Shown here: positions 24,433 through 37,544 of the stretch, in pieces | Layout: each line of letters opens with the position of its first letter | Position numbering within the stretch: the first letter of the stretch is position 1 | NCBI GenBank assembly: GCA_934045905.1 | Contig: OW203767.1 | Location: 12,217,073-12,281,072 of the forward strand | From: Leuctra nigra | Lineage: Eukaryota; Arthropoda; Insecta; Plecoptera; Leuctridae | DNA length: 64,000 nucleotides | Reading direction: 5' to 3' | Program-made: the position numbers and the translations under genes | The notes under the pieces: model-generated | Told to the model about the DNA's origin: nothing | Databases searched by the model: none | What the model saw: only the letters and a program-made list of their open reading frames with translations

Positions 24433-25214
24433 TTAAGAGTCCCATGGGGACCGCTATGGAAACTGACGGTTGGAAACTCCCTAAGTCTCCCCAAGGCTCA
24501 TTATTTACTCCGCTGTTATGCAACTTTGGGAGGTAGTTTTGATACACATTTTCTGGGGATACTATTGAGAAAATGTAAGAAATACTTAAAACAAGTTTTT
24601 TTTTTCATATTTTTTTATGAAATATGTGAAAAATAAAACGTTTTTTTCTTAAAATATTTCTTAAATTTTTTCAATAGTATCCCCAGAAAATGTGTACTCC
24701 CAAAGTTGCATAACAGTGGAGTAAATAATGAGCCTTGGGGAGACTGAGGCATTTTGGGAAAATTTGACGCGATCGTCAGTTTCCATAGCGGTCCCCATCA
24801 TGGGCGCCCGCAGGGGGGGGGCAAGGGGGGGCACTTGCCCCCCCCTGGATGTCAGGAAAACATAAAAATTGTATTGGGTTTAACGTATATTATCATTTTG
24901 TAACCAAAAGAACTAAAAAAAATTGATTTCAGAGGGTAAAAAATCCAAAAAATGCCCTGCGGGGCAGTTTTTAACATGTCCCCCACCACCCCAAAGTGCA
25001 ATAATTAAAAAATATTGAATATTTCAACAAAATACACCTCAAAACGTCTCAAAATTGATTTCAAAGTGTCCAAAAATCAAAAAACGCCCTGCGGGGCTGG
25101 GTGGGGGGCGCGCCCCCCACACCCCCCTTAAACCCATAAAATATTGTTTTCCTTGACCTGCCCCCACCTGGCAGAAATCCTGCGGGCGCCCATGGTCCCC
25201 ATGGGGCTCTTTAA
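24433..25214. mobile_element. 365-bp foldback family member, split by an insertion
   Basis: The left end TTAAGAGTCCCATGGGGACC pairs with the right end GGTCCCCATGGGGCTCTTTA only after the 24799-25194 insert is removed. Long arms (AAGGCTCATTATTTACTCC and its inverse) flank an AT-rich centre. A second member lies at 42042-42405. Confidence 0.8.
24799..25194. mobile_element. hAT-like element nested in a foldback, with 8-bp target duplication
   Basis: Perfect inverted ends CATGGGCGCCCGCAGG and CCTGCGGGCGCCCATG. Direct repeats GTCCCCAT at 24791-24798 and 25195-25202. About 396 bp, with G/C runs and no transposase. Confidence 0.85.
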
Positions 25215-26035
25215 AAGGCAAAATGAATGCATTAGATCGCGGCACATTTCGCAAGGGTGTCCCGTAACATTGAGTCATACCCGATGTCGGTCTCTTATGT
25301 TTCAATGCTTGCGAAGCAGACAACCAACCCTTAAGAAATCAGCACTATCGCGTTATTCTACGTCTGGTAGAGCAGAGGGATATTCAAGTTAGGAAAGTAG
25401 TACCCTCATTAGTCCACGTAATTCAAGTCAGTGACTCACAAATTAAATTACAAATCAATGAAATAAATATTTTGCAACTATATTTTGCATTGTTGATGAA
25501 TATCATAATATTACTTTGTAGAAATACGATATTTTATAAAGAATTTACAAATATTTTAATTAATTTCATGCAGTACGAATGAAGTACTTGATTTGATTTT
25601 AAGCAGTTTCTAGTAGAAACTGGCTAAATTAGGGTATTATTCTTGATTATCTCTTTATTTAATCCCGTAACCCCACATTTTTAAGCGGCTAAAATATTGA
25701 AAAAAAATCGGCTTTTAAAATGAAATCAATAATTTTACTTTGTAGTTTATATTACGATTTCTACAGAAGATAAAAGTGTAATTTTTAAGCTTCACCATGT
25801 TATCTTATGGGAAGTTTCATGAATTCCTTTTAAGATATCTCTTAAATTAATCCCGTGACACATGTTTTTCTTTTCGTATTTGCAAATGGTATTGCTTGAG
25901 GCATATTTGAGGAAAGTTTGAAGCATTTCCCGGAACTGTGCTAGATTTAAATATCGCGGTGGGTTGTTTAAGTCAGAATGGGCAAGCATTTTAAGTAAGA
26001 CAATTCATAACTTGCGCGAACTTCATTTTGTTTTC

Positions 26036-26812
26036 GAGGGCTAATCAAAAAGTTTCAGGACTTTATGAATTGCACGGGAATGGAGCGTAGGAGAACGGTG
26101 CGGTTGGGAGCATTGTTTAACAATATGACTCTTCCTGAGCACAACTGTTGCTTTAGATTCCCGATAACCTTCTTTATTGTACAGTTACAGCTGTTATGGT
26201 GAAACAAGATTATTGTGTTTGTCGATTTTGTGATAATTTGTGAAATTTATCAAAAAGAAGGCCTCTTCAGAGGGTATCTTCAGTTTTTGGAGTATGGGGG
26301 ACGTCTCTTCTCCGGTAATGACACGTTTCAAAAAGTTTTCGTCGTCATTTTGCCATTTCAAGAAGTTGCTGACAAACCATGCCAACAAATTTTAACTGAA
26401 AGTTGCAGATGAGATGAGTGGCTGCAAAGTTTGTTCCGAGACTTTTAACCGAGAAAAAAAAACACCAGCTTATAGGTTTATCAACAACTTCTTGAAAAGG
26501 CAAAATGACGATGAAAACTTTTTGGAACGTGTCATTACCGGAGACGAGACGTCCCCAAAATCCCCAAAACTTAAGAGACCCTCTGAAGAGACCTTTTTTT
26601 TCAATTTCACAAATTATCACAAAATCGCCAAACACAAAAACCTTGTTTCACAATAACAGCTGTAACTTTACAATAAAGAAGGTTATCGGGAATCTGAAAA
26701 AACAGTTGAGCTCAGGAAGAGTCATGCTAAACAATGCTACCAATCGCACTGCTCTCCTACGCTCCATTGCCGCGCAATTCATTAAAGTACCCTGAAACAT
26801 TTTGATCGCCCC
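26036..26812. mobile_element. mariner-derived foldback (relic)
   Basis: Both ends resemble mariner termini: GGGCTAATCAAAAAGTTTCA at the left and, in inverse, GGGGCGATCAAAATGTTTCA at the right. Both arms translate to a decayed piece of mariner transposase (NDDENFLERVITGDETS on plus, NDDENFLKRVITGEETS on minus), recalling the FLxRIxTGDET motif before the catalytic domain. No full transposase. Confidence 0.75.
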
Positions 26813-27319
26813 ATGTATCAGCAATGCAAAATTATTGAATTTTCCACCTGAGGACGACCATTTTGTTGGCACGTTGACGGGTCAGATTTATGACTTTATT
26901 GAGATAAATCGATGTATTTTTGTAAAGTGAGAGATTCCTCTTCGTACTAAAGATATCTCCGCAGCCTATACAATTTCCCAGGTACCCATAAAAAATCAGA
27001 GATTCACATCTATTCTGCGTGCCATCAAAATGGGGCAGGCCAAATGAGACGGCATCGCGTACAAACTATGAATAAAAATCAAGATTTCTTGTCGAAGGAA
27101 ATGTCTATAATCAGCTAAAATAATTGTTGATATAAATGCAATGTTTTTGAAAAGCTGAATGCAGGATTGAATCCTCGGACTGATTGACTTTGGTGCCTAA
27201 TGATTGCTATGGAAGCGATGTCACCGGTAATATTAAAGCTGTGTAAACTCTGAACATGATGACCTGTGGTCACTTTCCCGTGTCATCGTCGCTGTCAACT
27301 CCATGGCAGGATCTGCGCA

Positions 27320-27615
27320 GTGAGGGGTTGCGCACACTGACACACTGCTCTACTTCCCTCTGCCAACACGTCGCGGGTTCGAGTCCCACCGCCTCACTAG
27401 CGCCATCTCTGCCGTGGCGAGCCAACTAGCAGCAAGTGGCTGGGTTCTACTCCAGCAGATGACCTTGCTGGCTGCTTCTTGCGTTATTTCCCTCAGTCGA
27501 GATGATGAGGATTGTACACGACACCCTCCTTCTCACCCTCCTGATCACCCAATCATCCTAATCATCATTCACAGACGCCAAATGACCTAGACAATACTAT
27601 AAAGCTATGCTGATG
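27320..27615 (+). mobile_element. tRNA-derived SINE, copy 4 (variant)
   Basis: B box GCGGGTTCGAGTCCCACC followed by a diverged body (TTATTTCCCTCAGTCGAGAT, ACACCCTCCTTCTCACCCTC) and the usual CATCATCATTC-type end. The head differs from copy 2. Confidence 0.55.
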
Positions 27616-30219
27616 TGACAAAACTTAAACACAAAGAAATCAAAAAAATCATGATCGACCTATAATGATGTACACGTGTATACTCAACGCATTAAGTTGT
27701 GATAAAACCCCTATCGCGACTACCAGTCGTACACAGACGTAGTATAAGTTGCCTAAAATACAGATATTTGTATACAGAGGGGTGAATTGCAATACTGGTT
27801 TTATCATTGGCTTTTATCACGACTTAATGCGTTGGCTGTACACCTAATATATCGTGCATTGCGAAGTATGTAATAAAAACCATTTATTGATTTAGTTTGT
27901 ACTATTTAGTTTGTTTTTAAACTCACGCATAGTTGCATTTGCATTTGAAACATATGTTTCTAAAAACACACGTTTGTATGGCACCTCCACCTCTAAGGAG
28001 TTATAACATCTATTACTAATAGTGTTGAAGCATTTTTGTTGTGCATTAGACTACAATATTATCCTAAACCATTATATTTTATTTGGTCCTCTCCTATATT
28101 ATAGTTGCATAGTCTAATTGAACAAATACCAATCTCATCTCTCATCGGAATAAAATTAAATGTATCAGACAAGAGCCATATTAGACGTGAAGTCAGTACC
28201 TATACTAGAGTTGTTGTACCTGGCAAGCAGTGAATTTAATAATATAAATAACAGAATATCTATCGAAATAGAATACTGAGTGCATAACAATGTAGAAGTT
28301 CATTAGTAGATGATGTTCATAATACGGCATGCAGAAAGCTAAAAGCAGAGCTTCTGAAAGTTCTCAGAAACCAAGCTTTAGTCACTTCTTGATTAATCAA
28401 GGGTTTTAAAAGAATTGGAATAGAAATTTTCTTAAATTATTTTATATTTACATCATTGAAACACCAAGCCCTAAAGATAAGTTTAGGAATTCACAATTCC
28501 AAAACAAATAAAACCCTGTGTTTACTCAAGTTATGGCCTAAGATTTAGGTATTTTGGCTTTTGGAGCCCATGCACATGTTGATGCACATGATTATAACTT
28601 TGATGAGTTATTGTTGAGATTGTAAAAAGAGGACTGAAATAACTGAACAAATCATATCATACAGCGGAAAGATTAGCGATTGGGTCAAACAGTCAAGAAC
28701 GGCACTTCCACCGTCAATTTATTAAAAGTCTTACTTTCACAGTCCATCAATACTGGGTATTTCACCGTCTGCAATTGATACATTTTATAATTTCATTGAA
28801 GCCGAAACGTTTTAATTAATAAAATTATCAATTTGATACTCAATCTTACGTGGTAGTAGGTATTTTAATCCCTCCAATTAACAATGATGAGTTTCCAATA
28901 TGATTCTACATATTAGGTCAATTGTTCTCTCGAATGTGAAGTTAATCTTGATTCTCTCAGATCATTGTACCACTGACGTGTACAACAATGAAGTCCATCA
29001 AGGTATCCTTGACCTTGTTTCATCGTGGTCAGTTCCCTGATGGGACGCATGGCGAGCTGCAGGCATTACAGACACCTGTTCGACCACTAACCGACACATT
29101 CAAACAGGTTCGTGCAAGTAGCACGATAGAGTATTCCAAATATTCAAATTCTGTGACACAAAGTCAAACTGACCAATCAGGATGTTTTTCTTGGACGTTA
29201 ATGAAAATCAGGTTAGAGAATGTGTGTGTGTGTTGTTTTTTTTAACCGGAAGCTAGCATGGAGAAAGATGAATTGTTTGATTTTGATTGGCTTGATTTTT
29301 TTTTAGTTGTTACGCCCATTTTTAAACCGTTATCACCGGAAGTCATGGGTCATAAACTGAATAGTTTTCTGTGGGCGAAAATAGTTGGTTCCATAAACGG
29401 TAAATGAGTTTAGTTGACAAAATGGATGACGATTCTAATACTAGTTTGGAAAGTTGGCGATGCTTTTTGGAAATAAAGGATTAGGAATTTGAGAGGATAA
29501 AATCAGGAAGCGTACTAACATTTTATAAAACATTTTTAATAACAATATTATTCATATAACAATAAATACTATTTTATGACAATAATTTAACTTTCTATCA
29601 AATAAATATTAATTACGTGCACATGAAAAGTAACTGTCTTTTAGGTCATAAGTCAGATTTACATATTTTTAAAAACAGGATTTTTGATATTTTACAAAAA
29701 CTGATTATAATTTGTCTGTAGATGTGATAGAAACTGGCTATTGTAGGTATTGCTTGGTTACGTGCTTAACATGTAGATCCCTGAATTGTGCTTAATTGAA
29801 AATAATTAGAGTACTTGAGATTCTGGTATTTTGTGGTCCACTTGTCAGTGGTTTAAAAATCGTCACAGTTTCGGACTCGTTCGTTAACGGTATGTAAATT
29901 TATGTGTCAAAACTGATCTGGAACAACTTGTAAAACTGGATTGGCAATGATCTTTGGGGCGAAAGAAAAAAACTTGTATTGAACCTGTTAGAATTCGCAG
30001 AAATTAAATGAGGCTGTAGTTTTGTGAGAGGTCATGATTAATCATTGGTATTCTTCTTTGAGATTTGTGTGCGCGGAATTTTGACTGTTTAGGAGAAAGG
30101 ACAGGACTACTAGAAGGTAATATCATTTGGGTACTGTGAGCTTGGTTTTTCAGAAGTGAAAATCAAGGAAAATTCTTCTGGCGTCGTGAAAAAAATATTT
30201 GGGAAATGGTATCGCAGAC

Positions 30220-30530
30220 TTATGCGGCTCGCTGCGCGACGTAGCCCCTGTAGGCCATGGAGTCCGCGGCGCCATCCATGCTCCTGCCGTAGTGTCCGCC
30301 GTGTCCGCCGTGTCCGTGGGAGGCGACGACGTGTTGGGTGGTCTCGTGGTGTCCGCCTCCGCCGAGCAGCTTCTTCAGGCCGATGATGCCGGCGAGGACC
30401 AGGGCGAGCTTGCTGACGATCAGGGCTTTGCCGGCGAGGAGGGCGAGGGCGCCGAGGGCGATGGGGATGAGCATACCTCCCATCATCAGGGGCAGGAGCA
30501 GGATTCCCATTCCCTTCTTCTTGCCACGAG
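30220..30530 (-). CDS. Osiris-family gene C, coding exon 2 (hydrophobic domain and C-terminal tail)
   Basis: Terminal exon of gene C, with acceptor TTCTCCCCAG|CTCGTGG at 30531/30530, phase 1. It reads ARGKKKGMGILLLPLMMGGM, then LIPIALGALALLAGKALIVS and KLALVLAGIIGLKKLLGG, then a His/Gly tail (HHETTQHVVASHGHGGHGGH) and SMAYRGYVAQRAA-stop. The basic start, GALALLAGKALIVSKLAL core and IIGLKKLL end are diagnostic of the family. The tail has HVVASHG where genes B and D have YEVVAHP or YEIVSHP. Combined with exon 1 it gives 259 residues. Confidence 0.92.
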
Positions 30531-32438
30531 CTGGGGAGAAGATGATTGATTAGTACAATTTGACAGCGACAAATATCGAAATCTTACATATTTCCGTTGC
30601 ATTGGGTCCATACTAAAATTGCAACTTTTTTACTTCAAAATATAGAAGTGTAGGTATATTTTGAAAATAAGATATGTGAGAAATAAAGCAATTGTCGAGT
30701 CCAAAATATACTTTCGGTTTTACATACATTTTGTTTCATTTTTCTAATATTGGCTAGCTTTTTTCATTATTATAAAATCCATTGTAATCGTTAATAAAAC
30801 AAAAAAACTTTAGCTTTTTCTTTCACGGTCAAAGAGAAAGTAAAATCCTACACGATTCACTAAACAAACTCTGTAATTTCAGAGGTCAAACCATTTCCAT
30901 TGAAAAAAAAATCACAAAACACGCGTAAAAGTGCAAGTTCTTGAATTTTCGTTGACCCTAGTTAATACCGTTGACCTAGTTTCCGGTACAAGAGGCCGTG
31001 AAAGTGCAGGAAGTCACGTCATAACCTTTTAGGTCACTGTCACTGCCAGTTAGATAATCATACTTTCCCCTCTCTCTCAAACACTCGTAGCGCGCAGATC
31101 TGGACCAGTAACAGGTGGAATGACACCACAACTTGGCAATGCATACTTGACACCCACGCGAACTTTTAATACATATCACATTTAGATAAATGGAGATGTA
31201 TCTATTATTTTGGAACTATCCCCGCATTTGCCACTAGATGACATGATTTCTGACAATGGTTTGACTAGTTTTAAGGTTAACAGCTAGATTTTGATTAATA
31301 TCTCTGCAGGGAGATCGTGTTTTCGAAAACGATAATAATCACTCAAGTGTATCGAGCTAGATAGCATTACAGCGTGAAACATTCTAATTGAATGCAATAT
31401 GAATTATTGAATGTTTCTTTGTGGGTGTAAAGTGAATGTCTATGCTAATTCATCCCTGTTCATTATCCGTTTAATAAAGTATTGACTAAATCTCCCACGA
31501 AAATGAAGATGTATTAATAAATTTGCTTGCAAACTGGAAAATTGGGCATGAAATTGAAATTCTCTCCAGATCTTTGTGTTCGATTGAGCGTAAAATTGCT
31601 GTTTACACGAACTTTCATGATTGATTTTCATGCTGTGAATCTGTTATAAAAGAATCAATATGAAGCTGAGATCAAGTTGAATCTTCTTCTATTCTTTAAT
31701 TTGTAAGGTTTTATAAAATCAGTAGATTAAATACTAATTAGTATATTAATTAATGTGATATCCGAGATTTACTGATACTAGTAATTATTTTATAACATTT
31801 TATACCCGACTTCCTAAAAGACTACCTACTAAGTACAAGACTTTTCAAGAAAATAAGAAGAACACTTTTATCTTGATCTGAAAAAGAAGCAGTGTGACTG
31901 TCACATGTTAATTACTCTAATTACGGCTGAAAACGTGTACTTGAGAGCTGCTCAGAACCCGTGCCAAGACAAACTAGAGCAATGAACTCTCCATCTAATA
32001 TTTTGAACATGGACACTATAATTACATTTCATAAAAACTTTTGAAGCAAAACAAGGGGTTAAGGTAATTTTTTATTAATTATTTTGTTGGTTAATTCTTA
32101 ATTCTTCATCTAATATTTTGAACGTACACACTAATTACATTCAATAAAAACTTTTGAAGCAAAACAAGGGGTCATGGTAAAATTTTCATTAATGTAACTA
32201 CTACCCTTTTGGTTAATTTGGTTCATGGGTAATTCTTAAGTTAAAAATAAATTATTGATGTTGCATTTTGTATTTTGAGCATGCACACTAATTACAATAA
32301 AAAAAAACTTTTGAAAAATAGCAAGGGGTTGTGTTACATTTTCAATTTTTGAAAAAATCATTTTTTGACTGTGCTTTTTTATATTTTTTTAATATCGTGC
32401 CAGAATTTGAGGTTATGTTTACAATATTGTCGACTCAC
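30531..32438 (-). other. intron of Osiris gene C
   Basis: A 1.9-kb phase-1 intron from GTGAGT to CTCCCCAG. Contains a three-copy tandem repeat near the 5' end; the rest is AT-rich with nothing recognised. Confidence 0.75.
31995..32345. repeat. three-copy imperfect tandem repeat in the gene C intron
   Basis: Three copies of a block with ATTTTGAACATGGACACTA, AAAACTTTTGAAGCAAAACA and AGGGGTT, starting near 31998, 32112 and 32270. The spacing is uneven (about 115 and 160 bp). Confidence 0.7.
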
Positions 32439-32907
32439 CTTCCTCTGACAAACTCCTCTGCATATCAGCAGCAGCGGGGAACTTCAGCTGGAGGGTGTGC
32501 GTCTGGAAGAATCCCATAACCTTCTCCATGATGAGTCCGTCAAGAGAGTCCTCCTTCTCAGCCAGACTCCTAGGAAGCGCCGCGGCGAGTTCCTCCTCGG
32601 ACCTCTCCGGCTCGACGGCGACGACCGCCGCGGGGTCGCGGACAAACGAGACGCCCTCCACAACCTGGACGTCGCCGTTGTAACTCCTCATCGCGCGGTC
32701 CATGGCAGTCACAAGCTTCAACTTCAGACACGACGTCAGCTCTTTGTTGGAGCACTCGTTGTAAATGCTGAAGAATGATTTGAAACTGCTTAACATTCCA
32801 GACGGCTGACTCCTCTCCGTCTCCACGACATTGTTGTCGACACTGAGAGCGAGCGAAGATCCGAGCACCAGGAAGCCGATGGCGAAAACCAAACCGTGAT
32901 ACGTCAT
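32439..32907 (-). CDS. Osiris-family gene C, coding exon 1 (signal peptide and DUF1676 N-terminal part)
   Basis: The ATG at 32907-32905 opens MTYHGLVFAIGFLVLGSSLA, a signal peptide. It is followed by an amphipathic helix, the C-x7-C pair (ECSNKELTSC), LKLKLVTAMDRAMR, VVEGVSFVRDP, an acidic linker and IMEKVMGFFQTHTLQLKFP. The donor GAGGAAG|GTGAGT at 32439/32438 is in phase 1 and fits the acceptor at 30530. Exons of 469 and 311 nt total 780 nt, the same coding length as gene B although split differently. A TATA-like box lies at 32975-32982. The intron (about 1.9 kb) contains a three-copy tandem repeat close to this donor. Confidence 0.93.
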
Positions 32908-32974
32908 CTTTAAGTTGGCGATGTTGCTCTCGACACTCGCAATGATTGTATGGATCGTAATAAGCTACCGAACC

Positions 32975-32982
32975 TTTATATA
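32975..32982 (-). promoter_or_regulatory. TATA box of Osiris gene C
   Basis: The minus strand reads TATATAAA, about 68 bp before the ATG at 32907. The position fits a transcription start near 32945 and a short 5' UTR. Confidence 0.55.
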
Positions 32983-35900
32983 TGTGAGCCTGTCGTTGAA
33001 TTGGATTGCAGATGGACTTGCTAGTATCATTTTATTGAGGGAAAAGCGTTCCCGTCTACGAGCTAAGGTGGAGGGGAGAAGTGGAGCAACTCCAATCCTC
33101 AAAAATGAGAATGCGAAAAGAGCCAGTCATCCAAATACTGTATATAAAAAAAATACCTGAGTAACTTGTTTAAGTGCTAACAGAGGGGAAACCTAGTTAT
33201 TAAAAAAAAGGACATAGGTTTGGACAGAACTGCTTTTAAAAATGCATGTTTATCGTATATTACACACTGATTGTTCACTCTACTTTCAACTGCAAGCTAA
33301 TATATTATTGTCTGTGAGAACTTGGCCATCGACTACATGATTGTTATGATTGTGTTTTAATCCGACATGCTTCGAGACGATTGAGATAGTAAATTGATAA
33401 ATGATTATAGTGTTTCTTCTTTTAAAGCATTTTGATACTTAGCCATTAGTTATTAGTAGTTGGAGTGATGGGATGTGTCGTCGAATCTTCACGCACGATT
33501 TGTCATCTACTAGTGGAGATGAAATTGATGGAATGAAGAAACCAAATTGTGTTAATAATTTGAAACAATGCAGCAAAACTCTCACGTCCATATGTCATTA
33601 AATTGTTTTTCATGCTCTGGATGCATTCATGTTAGGCTATGGTTTAATAGACAATCCGCTTTGATAAAATTACTTTTTTCTACAAGTAGATTCACCTTAT
33701 GTTCTTCTTGTACGTTAGCAATCCTCCAATAGATAAAATAAAATCATATTCATATTTTACCGCTTTATAATTATATTGTGGGAGTTTATTTTTGTTTTGA
33801 AAAATGCCTATTGGAAAAATGCAAACTAAATTACATTCATTAAAAACTGTAAAGTACACCTAACTTATTAATGGCTATGAAGCATTGAAAATAAAATAAT
33901 GTCTTGCCAATTTCGTCCTAGAAAAAGAACAATTTTCCTAGGAAACGTTTTGCGCATCATCCCCAGGCTAAGACCAATTACATACACAAAAAGTAGTCTA
34001 AAAGATGATTTAGGCTTTAAAATTGTCTTTCTCCCACTCTTTTTATTTTAATTAAGCATCAATTTTAGCAGAAGTAATTAATCTGGGTGGCTAAAACTAG
34101 AAGCTGGGTGTGTACAGATTTCCATGTTTAATACCTCCTTGTGTCTCGATCATTCAGGTTTCAAGTCGCCCGTTATTTTAGCGCGTTAAAAATGAGAGCA
34201 ACTTTTCAGCATCGCAAAAGCCCAGCACTAGCCACTTGATGTATCAGGTATTTAGACTACTTTTGATCGTCGTTCGGGTTATAATTAAGTTCGCATGTGG
34301 TGCGTGTTTAATTCCTTAGACGAATGGACTTTTGCGGCGATGGGTCGCGATAGTGTACCTTGTCTACATGTCTATGATCATTTAAGGGACCTGGGTACAG
34401 CTGCCAAGAGGAAATGAAAAGTTCGACCAATTAGATGCTGGATTTCTATAATTAGTACTAAATGTTAAAAGATACGCCCATAAAAATTATAGAAGAATGA
34501 CAGAAAAACGCTGTACAACTCAAGTATCATGCAGAGACTCGGAGGCAGAAAGTGGGGTCTCAATTTGAGATGTTTCTGGAGGCTAGAGTAAAATAAACAA
34601 ACTTAAACACATAATCTCATATTGAGACACTGAATTCCGTCTTCTTTTCTATGGGTTTGCAATGTAAAACTGTCTTATTAAATATTAACAAAGTATGTGA
34701 ATAGATGGGATATAATAACAAACGACAACAAAAATCTCATCACATTTTTTAAGAAAGCGAACCGTGTAAAATAAAAAAAAATACCTTGTCATCTATAACT
34801 GTTTTTCTATTTTCTAAATTAACAGTGATTTGTCATAAAAAATAAAAATGTAGAGCGAACCAACGCCTACAACAGAATAAATTCTAAATAGTCATGAGTA
34901 CAGTATTCAATCATCTTAGGAAGTTAAGACCATTCACGACCGAAATCTATTATCTGATATAGATTCTATCAAACATGTCATTGATTGATGATGATTTCCA
35001 AAGAGAACCTTATGATTTGCATAACTTAGATAACGTAACATCGACATCTTCTTCAGGCTGTACTTTTGACGTGAGATGACGTCGTGAAAATGATTGACTT
35101 AATAACATTAAGCTGACAGGTAAACTTATCATTTGCAGTCCCAAGGCGGTGTTTTGTTGATCACGCCTTAGGAAAAAGCATTTTTATGTTAACTCGAAAT
35201 ATCTTAGAGATTCGAAAGATTCTTTAACTTATAACACGAACTGTCTTAAAGACACAACGGGTTTTAATTGGTATTGAAATGGCATATTTTTTTTAAATTG
35301 AGTTATTTGGTTTGATCATTGATGTCATATTCGTATTAGGAGCGATTATATGAATTTGTAATTTTAATCGTCTTGAGATTTGGAATTATGTTTTGATCCA
35401 GATACTTTTTAATATTGTTCATCGACAAATTGGCACTACAGTTCGGTAACAAGAAGAGTCACTTCCATCTCCTCAGACAATGGCCCATCTTAAAACAGGA
35501 AAAGTGTCAAAAAGTACCTCAATGTAGTCGTCAACAACCTCGAACAAGGGATGATCAATGAAATGTTCGAGAATCTCTTCCAAATGATTTTACGGTAAGG
35601 TGGTCGTTATTGATTTGATATGTTTATTGGGATAGGATCTTGCTTTTGGAGGACAGAACATGTATCTGCAGTCATCCATGTTTTTAGTTTCATGACTATT
35701 TTCTTGGGATATCGTCATGTCATTTTATTTTATATTAAATTATTTGTCCACAGTTTCGATTTACATTTTAAAATCTTCTCCATGACAATAAATTATCAAA
35801 CTTCCACAAAAAAATTACTGTAGGTCATTTAGCGTCTGTGAATGAACCAAGTTAGGAAGATCAGTCACAAGAAACGAACCCGAGTCGCCGGAGTTCAGAG

Positions 35901-36988
35901 GTTGTATCATAAAGCAGTTGTCCCAGTGATGACAAATCTCTCATCTCACTCGTGGAGGCCGCGAAGAACATAGAGATGAGAAAATTGTCACGCGACAAGA
36001 AAGTTGTTATTTTACGTGATCTCACCCCTGGTTACTTCCAGCAAATAGGATAATGGCAAAGAGTGTTAGTGAGGATTAGGAACTGTCATTGCATTTTACT
36101 TGCATTTCAATTATAAAATTGTCCTCTCTCCTGAACTTTTGACCTCTGTAATTGTTCTTTGTTCTTCCTCATTAACGATTCTGAGTCGTAAAATCATATT
36201 ACTTTATATTTATATTATTACCTATAACAGCTGGCATCTGAACAGAACACAACTATCGACGAGTGCTACTTGTAAATAAAATTAATACATCAATTAATCA
36301 TAAACCAGACATTTTCATCATGATCAAGCAGAAATTCAATGGTTCATTTTCAGTTATTTATCCAGATAACTATGTTAGATATTTATTGCAAAGTAATCAA
36401 ATGTAGACTTTCTGAGATGTTCACCTCCCTTTAGATGAGATTGTAATTGAGTTGTCGAAAAAAGATGATATTTACAGAGTTTGCACCAAACCCCAATCAT
36501 AAGTTCAGATCGCCATCCAAATTTTACAGGAGTCACTTGACTTCTAATTTAGTGAAAATTATGTCAACAATCTTCAAGTAAAACAAAACGTAACAACAAA
36601 TTCCAAGCCGCGATATAAATGTCTTCGTCATATGCCAGTCAATGATTCTAAAATCTTCATCATGTTCAACTTTTTCACCACTTTTTTCATCTTCCACTTA
36701 TCAATTACACAATTTAGACGCCTCTGTTGAAGTGAGTTTGCTTCAAAGTGTTGATAATTGATTGAAAGTGAAGAGGAGTTGATGTTTTTCATCTCGACGC
36801 GATGTTTACCTATGGAGTCACGCAGACTCATGTGCTAGATCAAGTCAGATCGGAAGTTCAGACGTCAACTAGACAAGATGCAGACGCTGATGCTGTAATC
36901 ATGCGCACAGATTGCAGCGGCAGGGAGACTCACGAAAAGAAAAGAAAAGAATTACAGAATATGAAATGAAATAAAATGAAATTAAGAC

Positions 36989-37366
36989 GGCTGGGTAGTG
37001 AGTTTGACCTTGAAGAGTTTTTAAATCGATTTTTATCAATATCTTTTTCCAGTGTAATTGTTAGCAAAATAGGGCTATGGACGTGAATTCAGAACAGTTC
37101 AATGAAAATAATTCCATAGCTTGGAATGGTTTATTTGATTTACTTTGTCCTACAGGTGTTTAGAACCTGAAAATTTAGTAATTTTCGGGTTCTAAACACC
37201 TGTTGGACACAATAAAACTAATAGCTTATTCCAAACTATGAAATTATTTTCATTGAACTGTTCTGAATTCACGTCCATAGCCCTATTTTGTTAACAATTA
37301 CACTGGAAAAAGATATTGATAAAAATCGATTAAAAAACTCGTCAAGGCCACGCTCACTACCAAGCC
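36989..37366. mobile_element. near-perfect 378-bp palindrome (foldback)
   Basis: Arms of about 180 bp from GGCTGGGTAGTGAGTTTGAC at the left to the inverse GTGGC-CACGCTCACTACCAA region at the right. Centre near 37175 (CAGGTGTTTAGAACCTGAAA with its inverse). No coding capacity. Confidence 0.85.
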
Positions 37367-37544
37367 CTCTTAAGAACAGGATTGTTTCAATTTTTAAAGC
37401 AATGAAAAATAAAATGAAAAATATTTTTATTGTGTGTTCAAATTATGCACATTCACCCTATTTAATGTATTGGTATTTAAAATAAATATACTTTTTGACT
37501 AAAATTTAGCATAACATTAGAGAGCCAAAATTATTAAAGACTAG

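Larger units (their letters stand above)
15270..30219. other. intergenic region between Osiris genes B and C
   Basis: About 15 kb with no convincing gene. It carries small MITEs, a nested hAT-like/foldback pair, a mariner-derived foldback and SINE relics listed separately. The stretches 15.9-18.9, 21.5-23.9 and 27.7-30.1 kb look like plain AT-rich DNA with nothing I recognise beyond an isolated tRNA B-box-like GGTTCGAATCA at about 22217. Confidence 0.6.

Noticed and set aside
26194..26656. Mariner-like frames as working transposase
   Set aside because: Only a short piece of the protein is present, duplicated in inverse; the catalytic domain is missing.
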